Of a stretch of 64,000 bases of DNA, positions 44,693 to 53,597 are shown piece by piece. Numbering within the stretch: position 1 is the stretch's first letter; each line of letters opens with the position of its first letter. Position numbers and translations under genes: made by a program. The notes below the pieces were generated by a model, which was given only the letters and a program-made list of their open reading frames with translations, was not told the origin of the DNA and ran no database searches. The DNA is from Sunxiuqinia indica. GTDB lineage: Bacteria > Bacteroidota > Bacteroidia > Bacteroidales > Prolixibacteraceae. The DNA is taken from assembly GCF_009847015.1 (NCBI RefSeq), contig NZ_WVEM01000001.1:62001-126000 (forward strand), written 5' to 3'.

Positions 44693-45275
44693 ATGAAACG
44701 ATCTATTCTGGTCTGGTTGTTCCTTTTATTGGTGCTGGCAGCTTGTTCCCAAAATTCAGAGGACTGTATCAACTTGTCTGGTGTGTGGGAGTTATGTCTT
44801 GATTCGACCAATGCAAAGCAAATTGATCAACTGAGTTTTGATCATTCAGTAAAACTTCCCGGCACGTTGGATGACGCCGGAATTGGAAAAACTCTGGATC
44901 TGAAGCCAAAACTAAAACGAGAGGTGATGCTCCACCTCTACCGCAAACACGAGTATATAGGGAAAGCCTGGTATAAGAAAACCATCACATTTGTGCAAAA
45001 GATCGAAAACACTGGAGTTTGGAGATATTCCCGTCAAGCCAATTATTCGGGTCGTGGATAATTTCTTTAAAAACAGGAATCTAGCGAACCTATTCGAAGC
45101 TAAAGTCGGTGAAGGTAAGTTGTTGTTCAGCTCCATGGACTTGAGTGAAAATCTTGATGTTCGTCTGGCAGCAAAACAACTGCGGTATAGTTTGGAGAAG
45201 TACATGGAGAGTGATGCTTTTAATCCCCAAAATACAATAACCTTAAAGCAATTGGAGGAGTTAAAAAGAGACTAA
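44693..45275 (+). pseudogene. GH2 glycosidase with large internal deletion
   Basis: A lipoprotein signal (MKRSILVWLFLLLVLAACS) and the start of a GH2 sugar-binding domain (NLSGVWELCLDSTNAKQID, KAWYKKTITF) run to about 45000. The sequence then switches to a frame encoding a far C-terminal part (KPIIRVVDNFFKNRNLANLF, KLLFSSMDLSENLDVRLAAK). Compared with the family the catalytic barrel and most of the gene, well over 1.5 kb, are deleted. It sits 13 bases after the porter stop, its former operon place. Confidence 0.82.
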
Positions 45276-45436
45276 TTATTTGAGACTAATGTGGAAGGTA
45301 GTTAAAGTGATATTTGTTAAATAAAATAATACCTAAAAAAATGAAATGTAATCGAATTGATGTTTCCATGGGAGGATGTTGGTCTGGAATTTCTAGATTT
45401 AACAGTGATGCTAGTAATAATGATTGGAGTGTTAAA

Positions 45437-47416
45437 ATGGTCAAAAATTTATTGTTGATTATTATGCTTGTTACCATATCATTTACGGGAAGAGCTCAAG
45501 GTCGTCAGGTTCTTTCGCTTGATGGAGAGTGGGAATTTGCAATAGACTCCTTAAACAAAGGGGTGGAAGAAAACTGGCAAACCGGGATTTCAGATGAGTC
45601 GTTGAAAATCGTTACCGTGCCTCACACCTGGAACATTGAGGATGGAACCGAAGATTATGCGGGATGGGCATGGTATCAAAAAGAAATAGAAATTCCGCAG
45701 GACTGGAAAAATAAAAACATACGACTGAAATTCGGAGCAGTTTATCACGATGCCGTTATCTATATTAACGGAGAAAAGGCAGGGGAAAACTTGGATGCTG
45801 GCTACACCCCTTTTACAATTGATATTTCGGAGTTAGTTGTTTTAGGCAGTAAGAATACGATCGTTGTGGCCGTAAATAATGAGTTTTCGGAAACGAATTT
45901 CCCTTACAAGAGATCGTTTGATTGGGTGAACGATGGCGGAATAACCCGCTCGGTTTCTCTGGAAGTAACCGGAAAACCTTCGTTGAGATACGTTCATGTT
46001 ACTCCAGAGCTAAATCTGCAGGATAGCACCGGTACAGCGAAAATAGCCTGTAAATTATGGGAGGACGGCATAAAACGGGTAAAATTGTCCTTTGTCTTTA
46101 AAAACAAGATATCCAATGAAATTATTCATTCGGAAGAGAAAGAGCTGAAAGTGAATAATGGCGTGTTTGTCAACTCAGTTGACGCAGGCAAGATTCAACC
46201 ATGGCATTTTGATTCGCCTAATTTGTACGAACTGAAAACGTCTATTATCAGTAAAGACAAGATTACTGACTCTGAAACTTCAGTTTTTGGATTTAAGAAA
46301 GTTGAAATTAAGGGCGAGTCACTGTTACTGAATGGAGAAGTCGTACGTTTACCCGGAATCGAGTATATGCCAGGCAGCAGTCCTGTGTATGGGATTGCCG
46401 AACCCAAAAGCTATATGGATTCGATTGTTCGGACCATGAAGGATCTGAATATTTGTATTACGCGCTTCCATTGGCAGCAGGATGACTATATGTTGAGCCT
46501 GATGGATCAGTACGGAATCCTGGTCCAGGAAGAATTGCCCTGGTGGCAAAACCCTGCAGGTCTCACTCCCGAGTTAATGAATACAGCAAAAAAACAGTTA
46601 GGTGATATGATCGAAGCTCACTATAACCACCCAAGTGTTTTCTCATGGGGGATTAGCAATGAAGTTAATGGAGAAACTGATCGGGAAAAATATATACAAC
46701 TTCGCGACTTTGTGAGAGGACTTGATTCATCGAGGTTTGTTACAATCGTCTCGAATCGGATTTGGCAGAAGAAAGAAAATGATGAAACCTTACTATGTGA
46801 TATTCCAACCTGGAATGAGTACATCGGAACATGGCATGGAAAAGATCGTAATAAATTGCCCGGCAAGCTTGATACGGTAAAAATGGCTATCGGTGATCGG
46901 CCACTGCTGATTACTGAAAATGGATTATGCGAACCGGCTATCACTGGCGGGGACGCACGTAGAATTGATGATATGTTGTTCCATACCAAAGAATGGAGAA
47001 GCCAACCTTATATTATTGGATACATCTATTTCTGTTTGAGCGATTACCGGACACAAATGGGAGAAGAAGGATTTGGGAAATATAGGATTCGCAGGCATGG
47101 AATTACCGATGTTTTCCTGAATCCTAAACCATCATATTCGGTTTTGAAACAGATTGCTTCACCGATCGAGATCACGAAGGTAGAACGGGTTGATAATTCA
47201 ACCGCAGCAATTGAAATTGCAATTAAAGATGATATACCGTCTTATGCTTTGAGGGGGTACAGCCTGGAATACAAAAGCATTGAGGGAGATTTATGTCAAA
47301 TTGATCTGCCCGTATTGATGCCCGGAGATACTTTTTCAACAGATTTAGAAATGGTAAATGCTAGCTTCTCGTTTCGGATTTTGCGGCCTAATGGATTTTG
47401 TGTAATCGAATATTAA
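45437..47416 (+). CDS. GH2 family glycoside hydrolase (beta-galactosidase-like)
   Basis: A 659-residue exported enzyme. ATG 45437 gives a signal peptide (MVKNLLLIIMLVTISFTGRAQG); an in-frame TTG at 45314 is less likely. Domains: jelly-roll sugar-binding (about 25-180, LSLDGEWEFAIDS, GWAWYQKEIEIP), Ig-like (about 185-285) and a TIM barrel. The acid/base Glu lies in SWGISNEVNGE and the likely nucleophile Glu in PLLITENGLCE. Specificity (galactosidase, glucuronidase or other) cannot be read from the sequence. It is the only intact glycosidase in the cluster. Confidence 0.92.
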   Translation: MVKNLLLIIMLVTISFTGRAQGRQVLSLDGEWEFAIDSLNKGVEENWQTGISDESLKIVTVPHTWNIEDGTEDYAGWAWYQKEIEIPQDWKNKNIRLKFGAVYHDAVIYINGEKAGENLDAGYTPFTIDISELVVLGSKNTIVVAVNNEFSETNFPYKRSFDWVNDGGITRSVSLEVTGKPSLRYVHVTPELNLQDSTGTAKIACKLWEDGIKRVKLSFVFKNKISNEIIHSEEKELKVNNGVFVNSVDAGKIQPWHFDSPNLYELKTSIISKDKITDSETSVFGFKKVEIKGESLLLNGEVVRLPGIEYMPGSSPVYGIAEPKSYMDSIVRTMKDLNICITRFHWQQDDYMLSLMDQYGILVQEELPWWQNPAGLTPELMNTAKKQLGDMIEAHYNHPSVFSWGISNEVNGETDREKYIQLRDFVRGLDSSRFVTIVSNRIWQKKENDETLLCDIPTWNEYIGTWHGKDRNKLPGKLDTVKMAIGDRPLLITENGLCEPAITGGDARRIDDMLFHTKEWRSQPYIIGYIYFCLSDYRTQMGEEGFGKYRIRRHGITDVFLNPKPSYSVLKQIASPIEITKVERVDNSTAAIEIAIKDDIPSYALRGYSLEYKSIEGDLCQIDLPVLMPGDTFSTDLEMVNASFSFRILRPNGFCVIEY

Positions 47417-47582
47417 ACCAAATAGAACAGGAAGCAACTACATTGCTTTAAAACTAAAGACGTAAATCAGCCATTATTCAACACAATTTTTTCAATACTA
47501 CCGCTGCTATTATTAGTTAACAATGGCTAGGGGAGGAGGTTGTTTTTGGGAAAATTCGATAATTAACTAGAATCATAATCAT

Positions 47583-50500
47583 ATGGAAGCAAAAGCGTCG
47601 CTCGAAAAGTTGATTATTCCAACTTATGAGTTAGGGCAATCAGAAATTAACCCGGTCTTTTTTGAAAAAAGGGTTTACCAGGGCTCATCCGGGAAAGTGT
47701 ACCCGGTGCCTTTTATTGACAAGGTATATGATCACAAAGTGGATAAAGAATACCAGGCCGCCATTCTGGAGAATGGGTTTGTGAAAATGGTCATGCTGCC
47801 GGAAATTGGGGGGCGTATTTTCGAAGCTCAGGATAAAGCCAATAACAACTACAACTTTTTCTACCAGCAAAAGGTGATCAAGCCGGCTTTGGTTGGTTTG
47901 GCAGGGCCATGGATCAGTGGGGGAGTCGAATTTAACTGGCCGCAGCACCACCGTCCGGGAACTTACTTGCCTACCGATGTTTACATCGAAGAGGAGGCCG
48001 ATGGCGCCAAAACAATCTGGATGTCGGAATACGACCCGATGTACCGTTTGAAAGGGATGCATGGTATTCGAATTCGTCCGAATAGTGCTTTGATTGAATT
48101 GCGTGGGCGCTTGTTTAACCGCACACCTTTGACCCAAACGTTTCTGTGGTGGGCCAATGTAGCGGTGGAGGTGCATGGCGATTATCAAAGTTTCTTTCCG
48201 CCTGATGTGCATTACGTGGCCGATCACGCCGTTCGTGCTCAAAGCAGTTTTCCGTATGCCGAAAACGATTACTACGGCATTCCTTATCACAAAAGATCTG
48301 GAAGAAATGATTTGCGTAATTACAACAATATCCCGGTGCCAACCAGCTACATGGTTTGCGATACCAAATACGATTTCTTTGGTGGCTATGATTTTAAAGA
48401 AGATGGCGGATTCATTCATGTTGCTAACCGCCATATTGCTCCAGGGAAAAAGCAATGGACCTGGGGAAATGAAGCCTTCGGGCGTGCATGGGACCGTGAG
48501 TTAACCGATGAAGGTGGTCCTTATTTCGAGTTGATGGCCGGTGTTTATACCGATAACCAGCCCGACTTTACCTATTTGCTTCCTTACGAAACCAAAACTT
48601 TCTCACAATTCTGGTGGAGTTATAAAAATCTGGGGCCGGTTCAAAATGCGAACAAAGATTTGGCCATTCGTTTCGAAATTCAGCAAGGCAATAAACTGGA
48701 TCTGGGAGTTGCCGGTAGCCGGAAGTTTGAGAACCTGCAGATTCTGGTGCTGATCGGAAACGATAAAAAGCTGTTTGATAAGCAAACCGTAACACCGGAG
48801 AAACCATGGAAAGACAATTCGATCCAAATTGAAGCCGGACAGGAGAATTCCATTTCCTTGATCGTGTTGGATGAGCAAGGAAAAGAATTAATTGCTTATC
48901 ATCACCGCGAAGTGAGCAAAGAGCGGAACCGCAAGTTGGCATTCGAACCGAAACAACCCCAAGCGGTTGAAAGTGCCAACGAACTGGAATTGATTGGTGA
49001 ACACCTGGAACTGTATCGCCACCCGACCCGCTATCCGGAACCTTACTGGAGAGAAGCGATCAAAAAAGATCCGAAGAGTTACAAGTCGTACATTGCCTTG
49101 GGACGTGTTGAATTGAAGAATGGCAAGTTTGCCGAGGCCGAGAAAAACTTCCGTACTGGCATTGAGATCATGACCACTTATCACCCCAACCCGGCATCGG
49201 GCGAGGCGCATTATTTCTGTGGCTTAGCCTGTTCGTTCCAAGGTCGGAAAGATGAAGCCTATGCTTTATTCTACAAATCAACCTGGAACTTCGAATGGCG
49301 CGCATCTGCCTATTACCAATTGGCTGCGATCGATTGCCTGAAAGCTGATTACGAAACAGCCTTGGAGCATTTGGAAGCATCGCTGGATACCAACCGTCAG
49401 AATAACAAAGCCGCGATTCTGAAGGCTGTTGTGTTGAAACGCCAGGGTAAGAAGGAAGCAGCGCAAAGCGTGTTGGCAGATTTGTTCAAAATGGATGCGC
49501 TGGATCAATGGGCTAAATTTGAAATGGCGAATTTGTCAGGTGATTATGCTGACTTTATTCAATCGTCACGCAATGATGCACAAACGATCCTGGACATTGC
49601 CTTTGATTATGCTGAAGCCGGATTTTACGATGAAGCGATTGCCGTTATCGAATTGCATCACAAAAATGAAATTCCGGAATGCGCTGTGCCAAACCCAATG
49701 GCAAAATCGATTATGACCGGGTTTACTTTAGCCTGGTTGTATGAAATGAATGGCGATCAGACAAAAGCTGCTGAACTCCTGCAGTTGGCGAAAACAGCAT
49801 CTTGTGATTATGTGTTCCCATCCCGTATCTACGAACAATTGGTGTTGGAGTGGGCTTTGCAAATCGACCCAAAGAATACAGTTGCAGCTTTCGGGTTGGG
49901 TAACTATTACTTCAACCTGAAACGCCACAAAGATGCCATTCGCGTTTGGGAAATGGCAGTGGCTGCTAGCAGTAACTACGGAACGTTATACCGCAACCTG
50001 GGAATCGCTTATTGGAATACGTTTGAGGACGGAGACAAAGCCAGGCAAGCTTTTCTAAAGGCTGTTGAGCTGGCTCCGAACGATATGCGTGTTCGCTACG
50101 AATTCGACCAGCTACGAAAAAAATTAAACGATGATCCGAAGGAAAGATTGGGAAGTTTGCTGCCAATCCTGGATCAGATTACAACTCGCGATGATTTTTC
50201 GGTTGAATTGGCTGCCCTTTACAATTTTAACGGTGAATACGAAAAAGCCTTACACTTGTTGGAAAACCGGAACTTTCACCCATGGGAAGGCGGCGAAGGA
50301 CAGGTGCTGCGACAATTTACCTACGCGTGCTTGAAATTGGGCCAATTGGCACTACAAGCAGGCAATGCAGAAGCAGCTTTGGCCTTTTTTGAAAAATCAA
50401 TGAACACACCGGATAACCTGGGGGAAAAATACCATCCATTGCAGGCCGTTGCTCATATTAACTACTGGAAGGGAATGGCCTTGAAAGCTTTGGGCAAAAC

Positions 50501-50924
50501 AGAAGAAGCCAATGCTCATTTTACTGCTAGCACCAACGAGGAGGGCGACTTTATTGATATGGCCGTCAGTGCTTATTCGGAATTGTCATACTACAAAGCA
50601 CTTTCGTTAAAAGAACTGGGCAAGACAGACGAAGCCAACGGTTTACTGGCAAGCATTAAAGAATTTGCAGAAGCAAAATTAAAGGAGAAAGTACAGATTG
50701 ATTATTTCGCAACCTCTTTGCCGTTGTTGCTGGTATTTGAGGATAATATTCAGAAACGAAATACAATCGATGCTAAGTTTTTGATTGCACTGGCTGAGGT
50801 AGGTCTCGGTAACAACGATGAGGCCCGACGGCTGACTGAAGAGATACTCGGGTTAAATTCAATGCACGTTGGAGCTCATGATCATTTATCGAGGGCCGAA
50901 TTATCAAACGCATTAAGAAAATGA
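47583..50924 (+). CDS. DUF5107 and tetratricopeptide-repeat protein
   Basis: An 1113-residue protein without a signal peptide. The N-terminal DUF5107 region (about 40-330: MVMLPEIGGRIFEAQDKANN, WISGGVEFNWPQHHRPGTYL, VYTDNQPDFTYLLPYE) resembles a galactose-mutarotase-like beta-sandwich. The remainder is tetratricopeptide repeats (for example YIALGRVELKNGKFAEAEKN and AAFGLGNYYFNLKRHKDAI). DUF5107 proteins often accompany sugar porters and glycosidases; a role in sugar handling in the cytoplasm is likely, the reaction is not known to me. Confidence 0.88.
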   Translation: MEAKASLEKLIIPTYELGQSEINPVFFEKRVYQGSSGKVYPVPFIDKVYDHKVDKEYQAAILENGFVKMVMLPEIGGRIFEAQDKANNNYNFFYQQKVIKPALVGLAGPWISGGVEFNWPQHHRPGTYLPTDVYIEEEADGAKTIWMSEYDPMYRLKGMHGIRIRPNSALIELRGRLFNRTPLTQTFLWWANVAVEVHGDYQSFFPPDVHYVADHAVRAQSSFPYAENDYYGIPYHKRSGRNDLRNYNNIPVPTSYMVCDTKYDFFGGYDFKEDGGFIHVANRHIAPGKKQWTWGNEAFGRAWDRELTDEGGPYFELMAGVYTDNQPDFTYLLPYETKTFSQFWWSYKNLGPVQNANKDLAIRFEIQQGNKLDLGVAGSRKFENLQILVLIGNDKKLFDKQTVTPEKPWKDNSIQIEAGQENSISLIVLDEQGKELIAYHHREVSKERNRKLAFEPKQPQAVESANELELIGEHLELYRHPTRYPEPYWREAIKKDPKSYKSYIALGRVELKNGKFAEAEKNFRTGIEIMTTYHPNPASGEAHYFCGLACSFQGRKDEAYALFYKSTWNFEWRASAYYQLAAIDCLKADYETALEHLEASLDTNRQNNKAAILKAVVLKRQGKKEAAQSVLADLFKMDALDQWAKFEMANLSGDYADFIQSSRNDAQTILDIAFDYAEAGFYDEAIAVIELHHKNEIPECAVPNPMAKSIMTGFTLAWLYEMNGDQTKAAELLQLAKTASCDYVFPSRIYEQLVLEWALQIDPKNTVAAFGLGNYYFNLKRHKDAIRVWEMAVAASSNYGTLYRNLGIAYWNTFEDGDKARQAFLKAVELAPNDMRVRYEFDQLRKKLNDDPKERLGSLLPILDQITTRDDFSVELAALYNFNGEYEKALHLLENRNFHPWEGGEGQVLRQFTYACLKLGQLALQAGNAEAALAFFEKSMNTPDNLGEKYHPLQAVAHINYWKGMALKALGKTEEANAHFTASTNEEGDFIDMAVSAYSELSYYKALSLKELGKTDEANGLLASIKEFAEAKLKEKVQIDYFATSLPLLLVFEDNIQKRNTIDAKFLIALAEVGLGNNDEARRLTEEILGLNSMHVGAHDHLSRAELSNALRK

Positions 50925-51328
50925 CAAGATGAAACGGAGTACGTGATCGCTTTTAGGAAGAGGTAGAATGCGGTAAACCTGCCAACGAGCTTTATCCACC
51001 AAGGTAGGGAAATGGAGGGTTGGTTCAGATACGGTTCGTGATCTTGGTAGTTCCTTATGAAATGAATGGACCAAATATTCAGGTGGTTTGCAATGAGGAT
51101 TCAAAACAATCGCTTCTTAGTCTCCGCATATTGGAAAATAGCGAAGTAAGAGACATTAAATTTTGAGGATATTAGCCATCGAAAATAGTGACTTTGATAT
51201 CTCTTTCTCGGTAAAAATTAACTTGCTATTGATGAGTTAGTTGTAATGTGTGGACTGTGAGATGAATTGGTTTTTTAGCAGTCTTGTAACCTTGTAACAG
51301 ACAGTTTATACCAAGACTACATTCTCAA
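50925..51328. other. Intergenic region without recognisable features
   Basis: About 400 bases between the DUF5107 gene and the convergent hipT gene. Short open stretches are present on both strands but carry no motif I know and no start signals. It may be decayed coding sequence. No terminator of clear quality was found for either gene. Confidence 0.5.
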
Positions 51329-52270
51329 TTACGATGAGATTCTGCCAAATCTTTCTTCAATGAGATTTTTATACTCTTTCTTAAAATTGTTTGTTAAAAA
51401 GCTGCTTTCGACCAAATCCATCCATTTAGCTTTACTTTTCCCCATTTTTTTGAAGATATTTTCCTGCTGCTTCTCATCAAGGCGAAGAGTTGTAAATGCT
51501 GTTTTAAAATCATTTTTTTTGATTCTTTTCTTTTTTCCATTCAGGGTCAAAGCCAGATCCTCGTCATCTGCGACATTGACCAACGCTGTTGCCAGAAGGT
51601 CATAAGCAGGAGCAAGTACAGTGCCTGCTCCCGGATGATGGATCAGTGAAAAGTTCTTTAGGTGCATATCGGCATTTCCGGTTAAGAAAGAGAACAGGAC
51701 CAGTTCACAAAAGTTAACGACATCCAGACCGGGATGGGATGAGTATTTCATGATCGCTTTACCGATTTGTTCATAGCTACCGTTGTATTTTTCTTCGGTC
51801 AGCCGTTCGGTTAACTGGCACATATCTTCCATATGAAGCTTGCTTTTTTTTATCCGGTCGATCCGTTTGGTAATATAAGCCAGGTTCCCTGAATGCATGC
51901 GTATCAAACAGTGTGGGACTACATTGATTTTAGCCAGGCTTGCCAGGTGCATGGTCAGGTCTTCCACTTCCGGCAGTTGGGGATAGTTGGGGCTTGGAGG
52001 TTTCAATATGTAACCGCCCCATAGCCCAACAATGGTAAACCGTTTGGGTACGTCCCGGTGGCCTCCGGGAGCCAGGTGAAGCGAAAGCTTGGCCTGTACC
52101 CCGGTTACAGTGGTCTGGCTTTCCAAAACTTGTGCCGCCAGCTTTTCCAGTTCATTTTCCTGATAGGGCAAAACCGGGGGAACGGTCTGTCCAAACATCT
52201 TTTTGCTGCACGCTGCATGGAAATCCTGTTCATCTTTGGCCAATGGCTTATAACAATAAAGACAGTTCAT
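51329..52270 (-). CDS. hipT: HipT toxin kinase (HipA C-terminal type) of a HipBST system
   Basis: A 313-residue Ser/Thr kinase toxin. ATG 52270 lies 4 bases after the hipS stop. A short zinc-ribbon-like start (MNCLYCYKPLAKDEQDFHAAC) precedes the kinase. The Gly-rich loop is TVTGVQAKLSLHL, with Thr-Val-Thr where E. coli HipT has phosphorylated Ser-Ile-Ser. Catalytic motif LTGNADMHLKNFSLIH and metal-binding PAYDLLATALV are intact. The N-terminal HipA subdomain is not fused but encoded separately by hipS. Known HipT kinases phosphorylate tRNA synthetases (TrpS in E. coli). Confidence 0.88.
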   Translation of the reverse strand: MNCLYCYKPLAKDEQDFHAACSKKMFGQTVPPVLPYQENELEKLAAQVLESQTTVTGVQAKLSLHLAPGGHRDVPKRFTIVGLWGGYILKPPSPNYPQLPEVEDLTMHLASLAKINVVPHCLIRMHSGNLAYITKRIDRIKKSKLHMEDMCQLTERLTEEKYNGSYEQIGKAIMKYSSHPGLDVVNFCELVLFSFLTGNADMHLKNFSLIHHPGAGTVLAPAYDLLATALVNVADDEDLALTLNGKKKRIKKNDFKTAFTTLRLDEKQQENIFKKMGKSKAKWMDLVESSFLTNNFKKEYKNLIEERFGRISS

Positions 52271-52274
52271 GTTT

Positions 52275-52613
52275 TTACGCATTTTCTTCGTTTGCAGGGA
52301 TAACACTCACAGCCCCGATACAATCTTTGCAACAGGCCATCAAAAGCCCCATCCGGTCTCGGGGGTTCAACTTCCAGTTTCTTTCGGCAATGTCCAGCAA
52401 CCATCCTTCAGGGATCAGGCCATCAAAAAAGGGGAACATGATCCTGGAAGTAAATTCGGCCTCCTGTAAAGGTAAAGTAAGGCTTATGGCTTGAGGGGAA
52501 TCAGAATTTAGGTAATTTTTGTTATATTGAAAATGGTAGCCCTCCTCGTCCTGTACGAGCCAGCCAGCCGTCCGGTCGTGCATCTTTATTTCAGCTTTCC
52601 TTCTTGCCATCAT
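52275..52613 (-). CDS. hipS: HipS small antitoxin-like subunit (HipA N-terminal domain)
   Basis: A 112-residue protein equal to the N-subdomain of HipA: AGWLVQDEEGYHFQYNKNYL, ISLTLPLQEAEF and FFDGLIPEGWLLDIAERN. In E. coli HipBST this subunit neutralises HipT, partly through a tryptophan inserted in the kinase; a Trp is present in the matching PEGW segment. Its start overlaps the hipB stop (ATGA) and it lies 4 bases before hipT, so the three genes are one unit. Confidence 0.88.
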   Translation of the reverse strand: MMARRKAEIKMHDRTAGWLVQDEEGYHFQYNKNYLNSDSPQAISLTLPLQEAEFTSRIMFPFFDGLIPEGWLLDIAERNWKLNPRDRMGLLMACCKDCIGAVSVIPANEENA

Positions 52614-52813
52614 TCATCCTTTCTAATTTCAACCGGGCCAACTTCATAACCAAACAATTTAAGTACTTGATTCACTTTGTCCAGGCGCAGGGTTTCTTTT
52701 CCTTGTTCCAGCTCGCGGATAAACCGTAAACCTACCCCTGCCTTTTCCGCCAGTTCGGGTTGGGTCAGCCTGACGGTCCCTCGCTTCTCCTTTATAAAAT
52801 CATTTAACTTCAT
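52610..52813 (-). CDS. hipB: HipB DNA-binding regulator (XRE family)
   Basis: A 67-residue protein, nearly all helix-turn-helix: LTQPELAEKAGVGLRFIREL followed by EQGKETLRLDKVNQVLKLFG. It is the first gene of the hipBST operon. Four palindromic sites directly upstream (52818-52957) are its expected operators, the nearest only 5 bases before the start codon, so tight autorepression is likely. Confidence 0.92.
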   Translation of the reverse strand: MKLNDFIKEKRGTVRLTQPELAEKAGVGLRFIRELEQGKETLRLDKVNQVLKLFGYEVGPVEIRKDE

Positions 52814-52817
52814 AACT

Positions 52818-52957
52818 TATACCTTAACGGGTATAAATTTAATAAATTATTTTGAAATTATACCAGATCGGGTATAGAATATTTTATCTGAATTTGATTA
52901 TACCCCATCGGGTATAGTATTTATTTACACTAACCTGTTTATACCCTAATAGGTATA
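52818..52957 (-). promoter_or_regulatory. Four evenly spaced HipB operators
   Basis: Four 18-base sites of form tatacc-N6-ggtata at 52818-52835, 52859-52876, 52899-52916 and 52940-52957. Starts are 41, 40 and 41 bases apart, about four helical turns, so all four would lie on the same face of the DNA. Central bases are not conserved (ttaacg, agatcg, ccatcg, ctaata). I did not find a convincing TAnnTTTG box among them. Confidence 0.85.
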
Positions 52958-53425
52958 AGGTTTGGAGTAGAAATATGCGCCTTACTATGGTTGACAACCC
53001 GGATGTTCACGGTTTTCACCTGTTCACGCAAGCGTGAACGCGGATTTCCCAAGAAATCATCTCTATTTGACAAAACAATGAAGATTTTGATGGGTAAATC
53101 ATTGTCAAAAAAGCCCATGTTTGCATCAAAATATCCCGCTGAAAATTAAGGCCTAATTTCCTTTCATTTTTGCCAAAAAATGCTTTAATTTTGTCATAAT
53201 AATAAATGCATTCTAATGCATGTGAACTATAAGGTGACCTGGTTTTTATTCGGTCTTGTAACTTGTTGATATACAGTTTGAAGTAAAAATACATTAGAGT
53301 CCAGTCATCCCGACAAAAAACAAAACACCGCTGATAATCAGCTACTTTTGTGGCGAAAGTAGACAAAAACTGAAAGCGGTAGACAATGGTAGACAGTTTG
53401 ATTTGAGGAAATCAAATCAAACGAG
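52958..53425. other. Intergenic region before the integrase fragment
   Basis: No gene seen. It holds a perfect 18-base palindrome gttcacgcaagcgtgaac (53022-53039), a TACTTTTG box (53343-53350) that could be the -7 element of the integrase promoter, repeated gtagacaa/ggtagaca words (53369-53396), and a hairpin tttgattt / aaatcaaa (53397-53416) directly before the integrase start. The repeated words may be recombinase-binding sites. Confidence 0.5.
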
Positions 53426-53597
53426 ATGAAAAGAAAGAAAATAGCGATCTTGCCGGAAATCAATGATTGTGGCAAAGATCTTTCCAAGAAGTGGTTTGTG
53501 TACTACTCGTATAGAGACCCTCGAAACGAAAAAATGAAGCGTTTCAAGATGTACCATGGTTTGCATAAATCAAGGATTACGAGGGTAGGATGCAAGC
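53426..53597 (+). pseudogene. Tyrosine integrase N-terminal fragment cut by the IS6 element
   Basis: The sequence KRKKIAILPEINDCGKDLSK followed by KWFVYYSYRDPRNEKMKRFK is the N-terminus of integrases found in Bacteroidetes mobile elements. After about 48 residues the match becomes poor, and the IS left end begins at 53598. The rest of the gene (about 350 codons) is missing and does not reappear beyond the IS, so DNA was lost at the insertion. Confidence 0.75.

Noticed and set aside
47685-48455. Long minus-strand open frame inside the DUF5107 gene
   Set aside because: It is a shadow of the conserved plus-strand protein; cysteine- and histidine-rich random composition and no start region.
51360-52500. 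Plus-strand open frames across hipT and hipS
   Set aside because: They are antisense to conserved HipBST motifs and have no family features.
52818-52957. CRISPR array (regular 40-bp period)
   Set aside because: The repeats are 18-base palindromes with conserved edges only, AT-rich spacers of 22-23 bases, and no cas genes; they are operators.
53016-53366. Minus-strand gene of about 116 codons between hipB and the integrase fragment
   Set aside because: No motif, no plausible start signal, and the stretch contains palindromes and promoter-like boxes; better read as non-coding.
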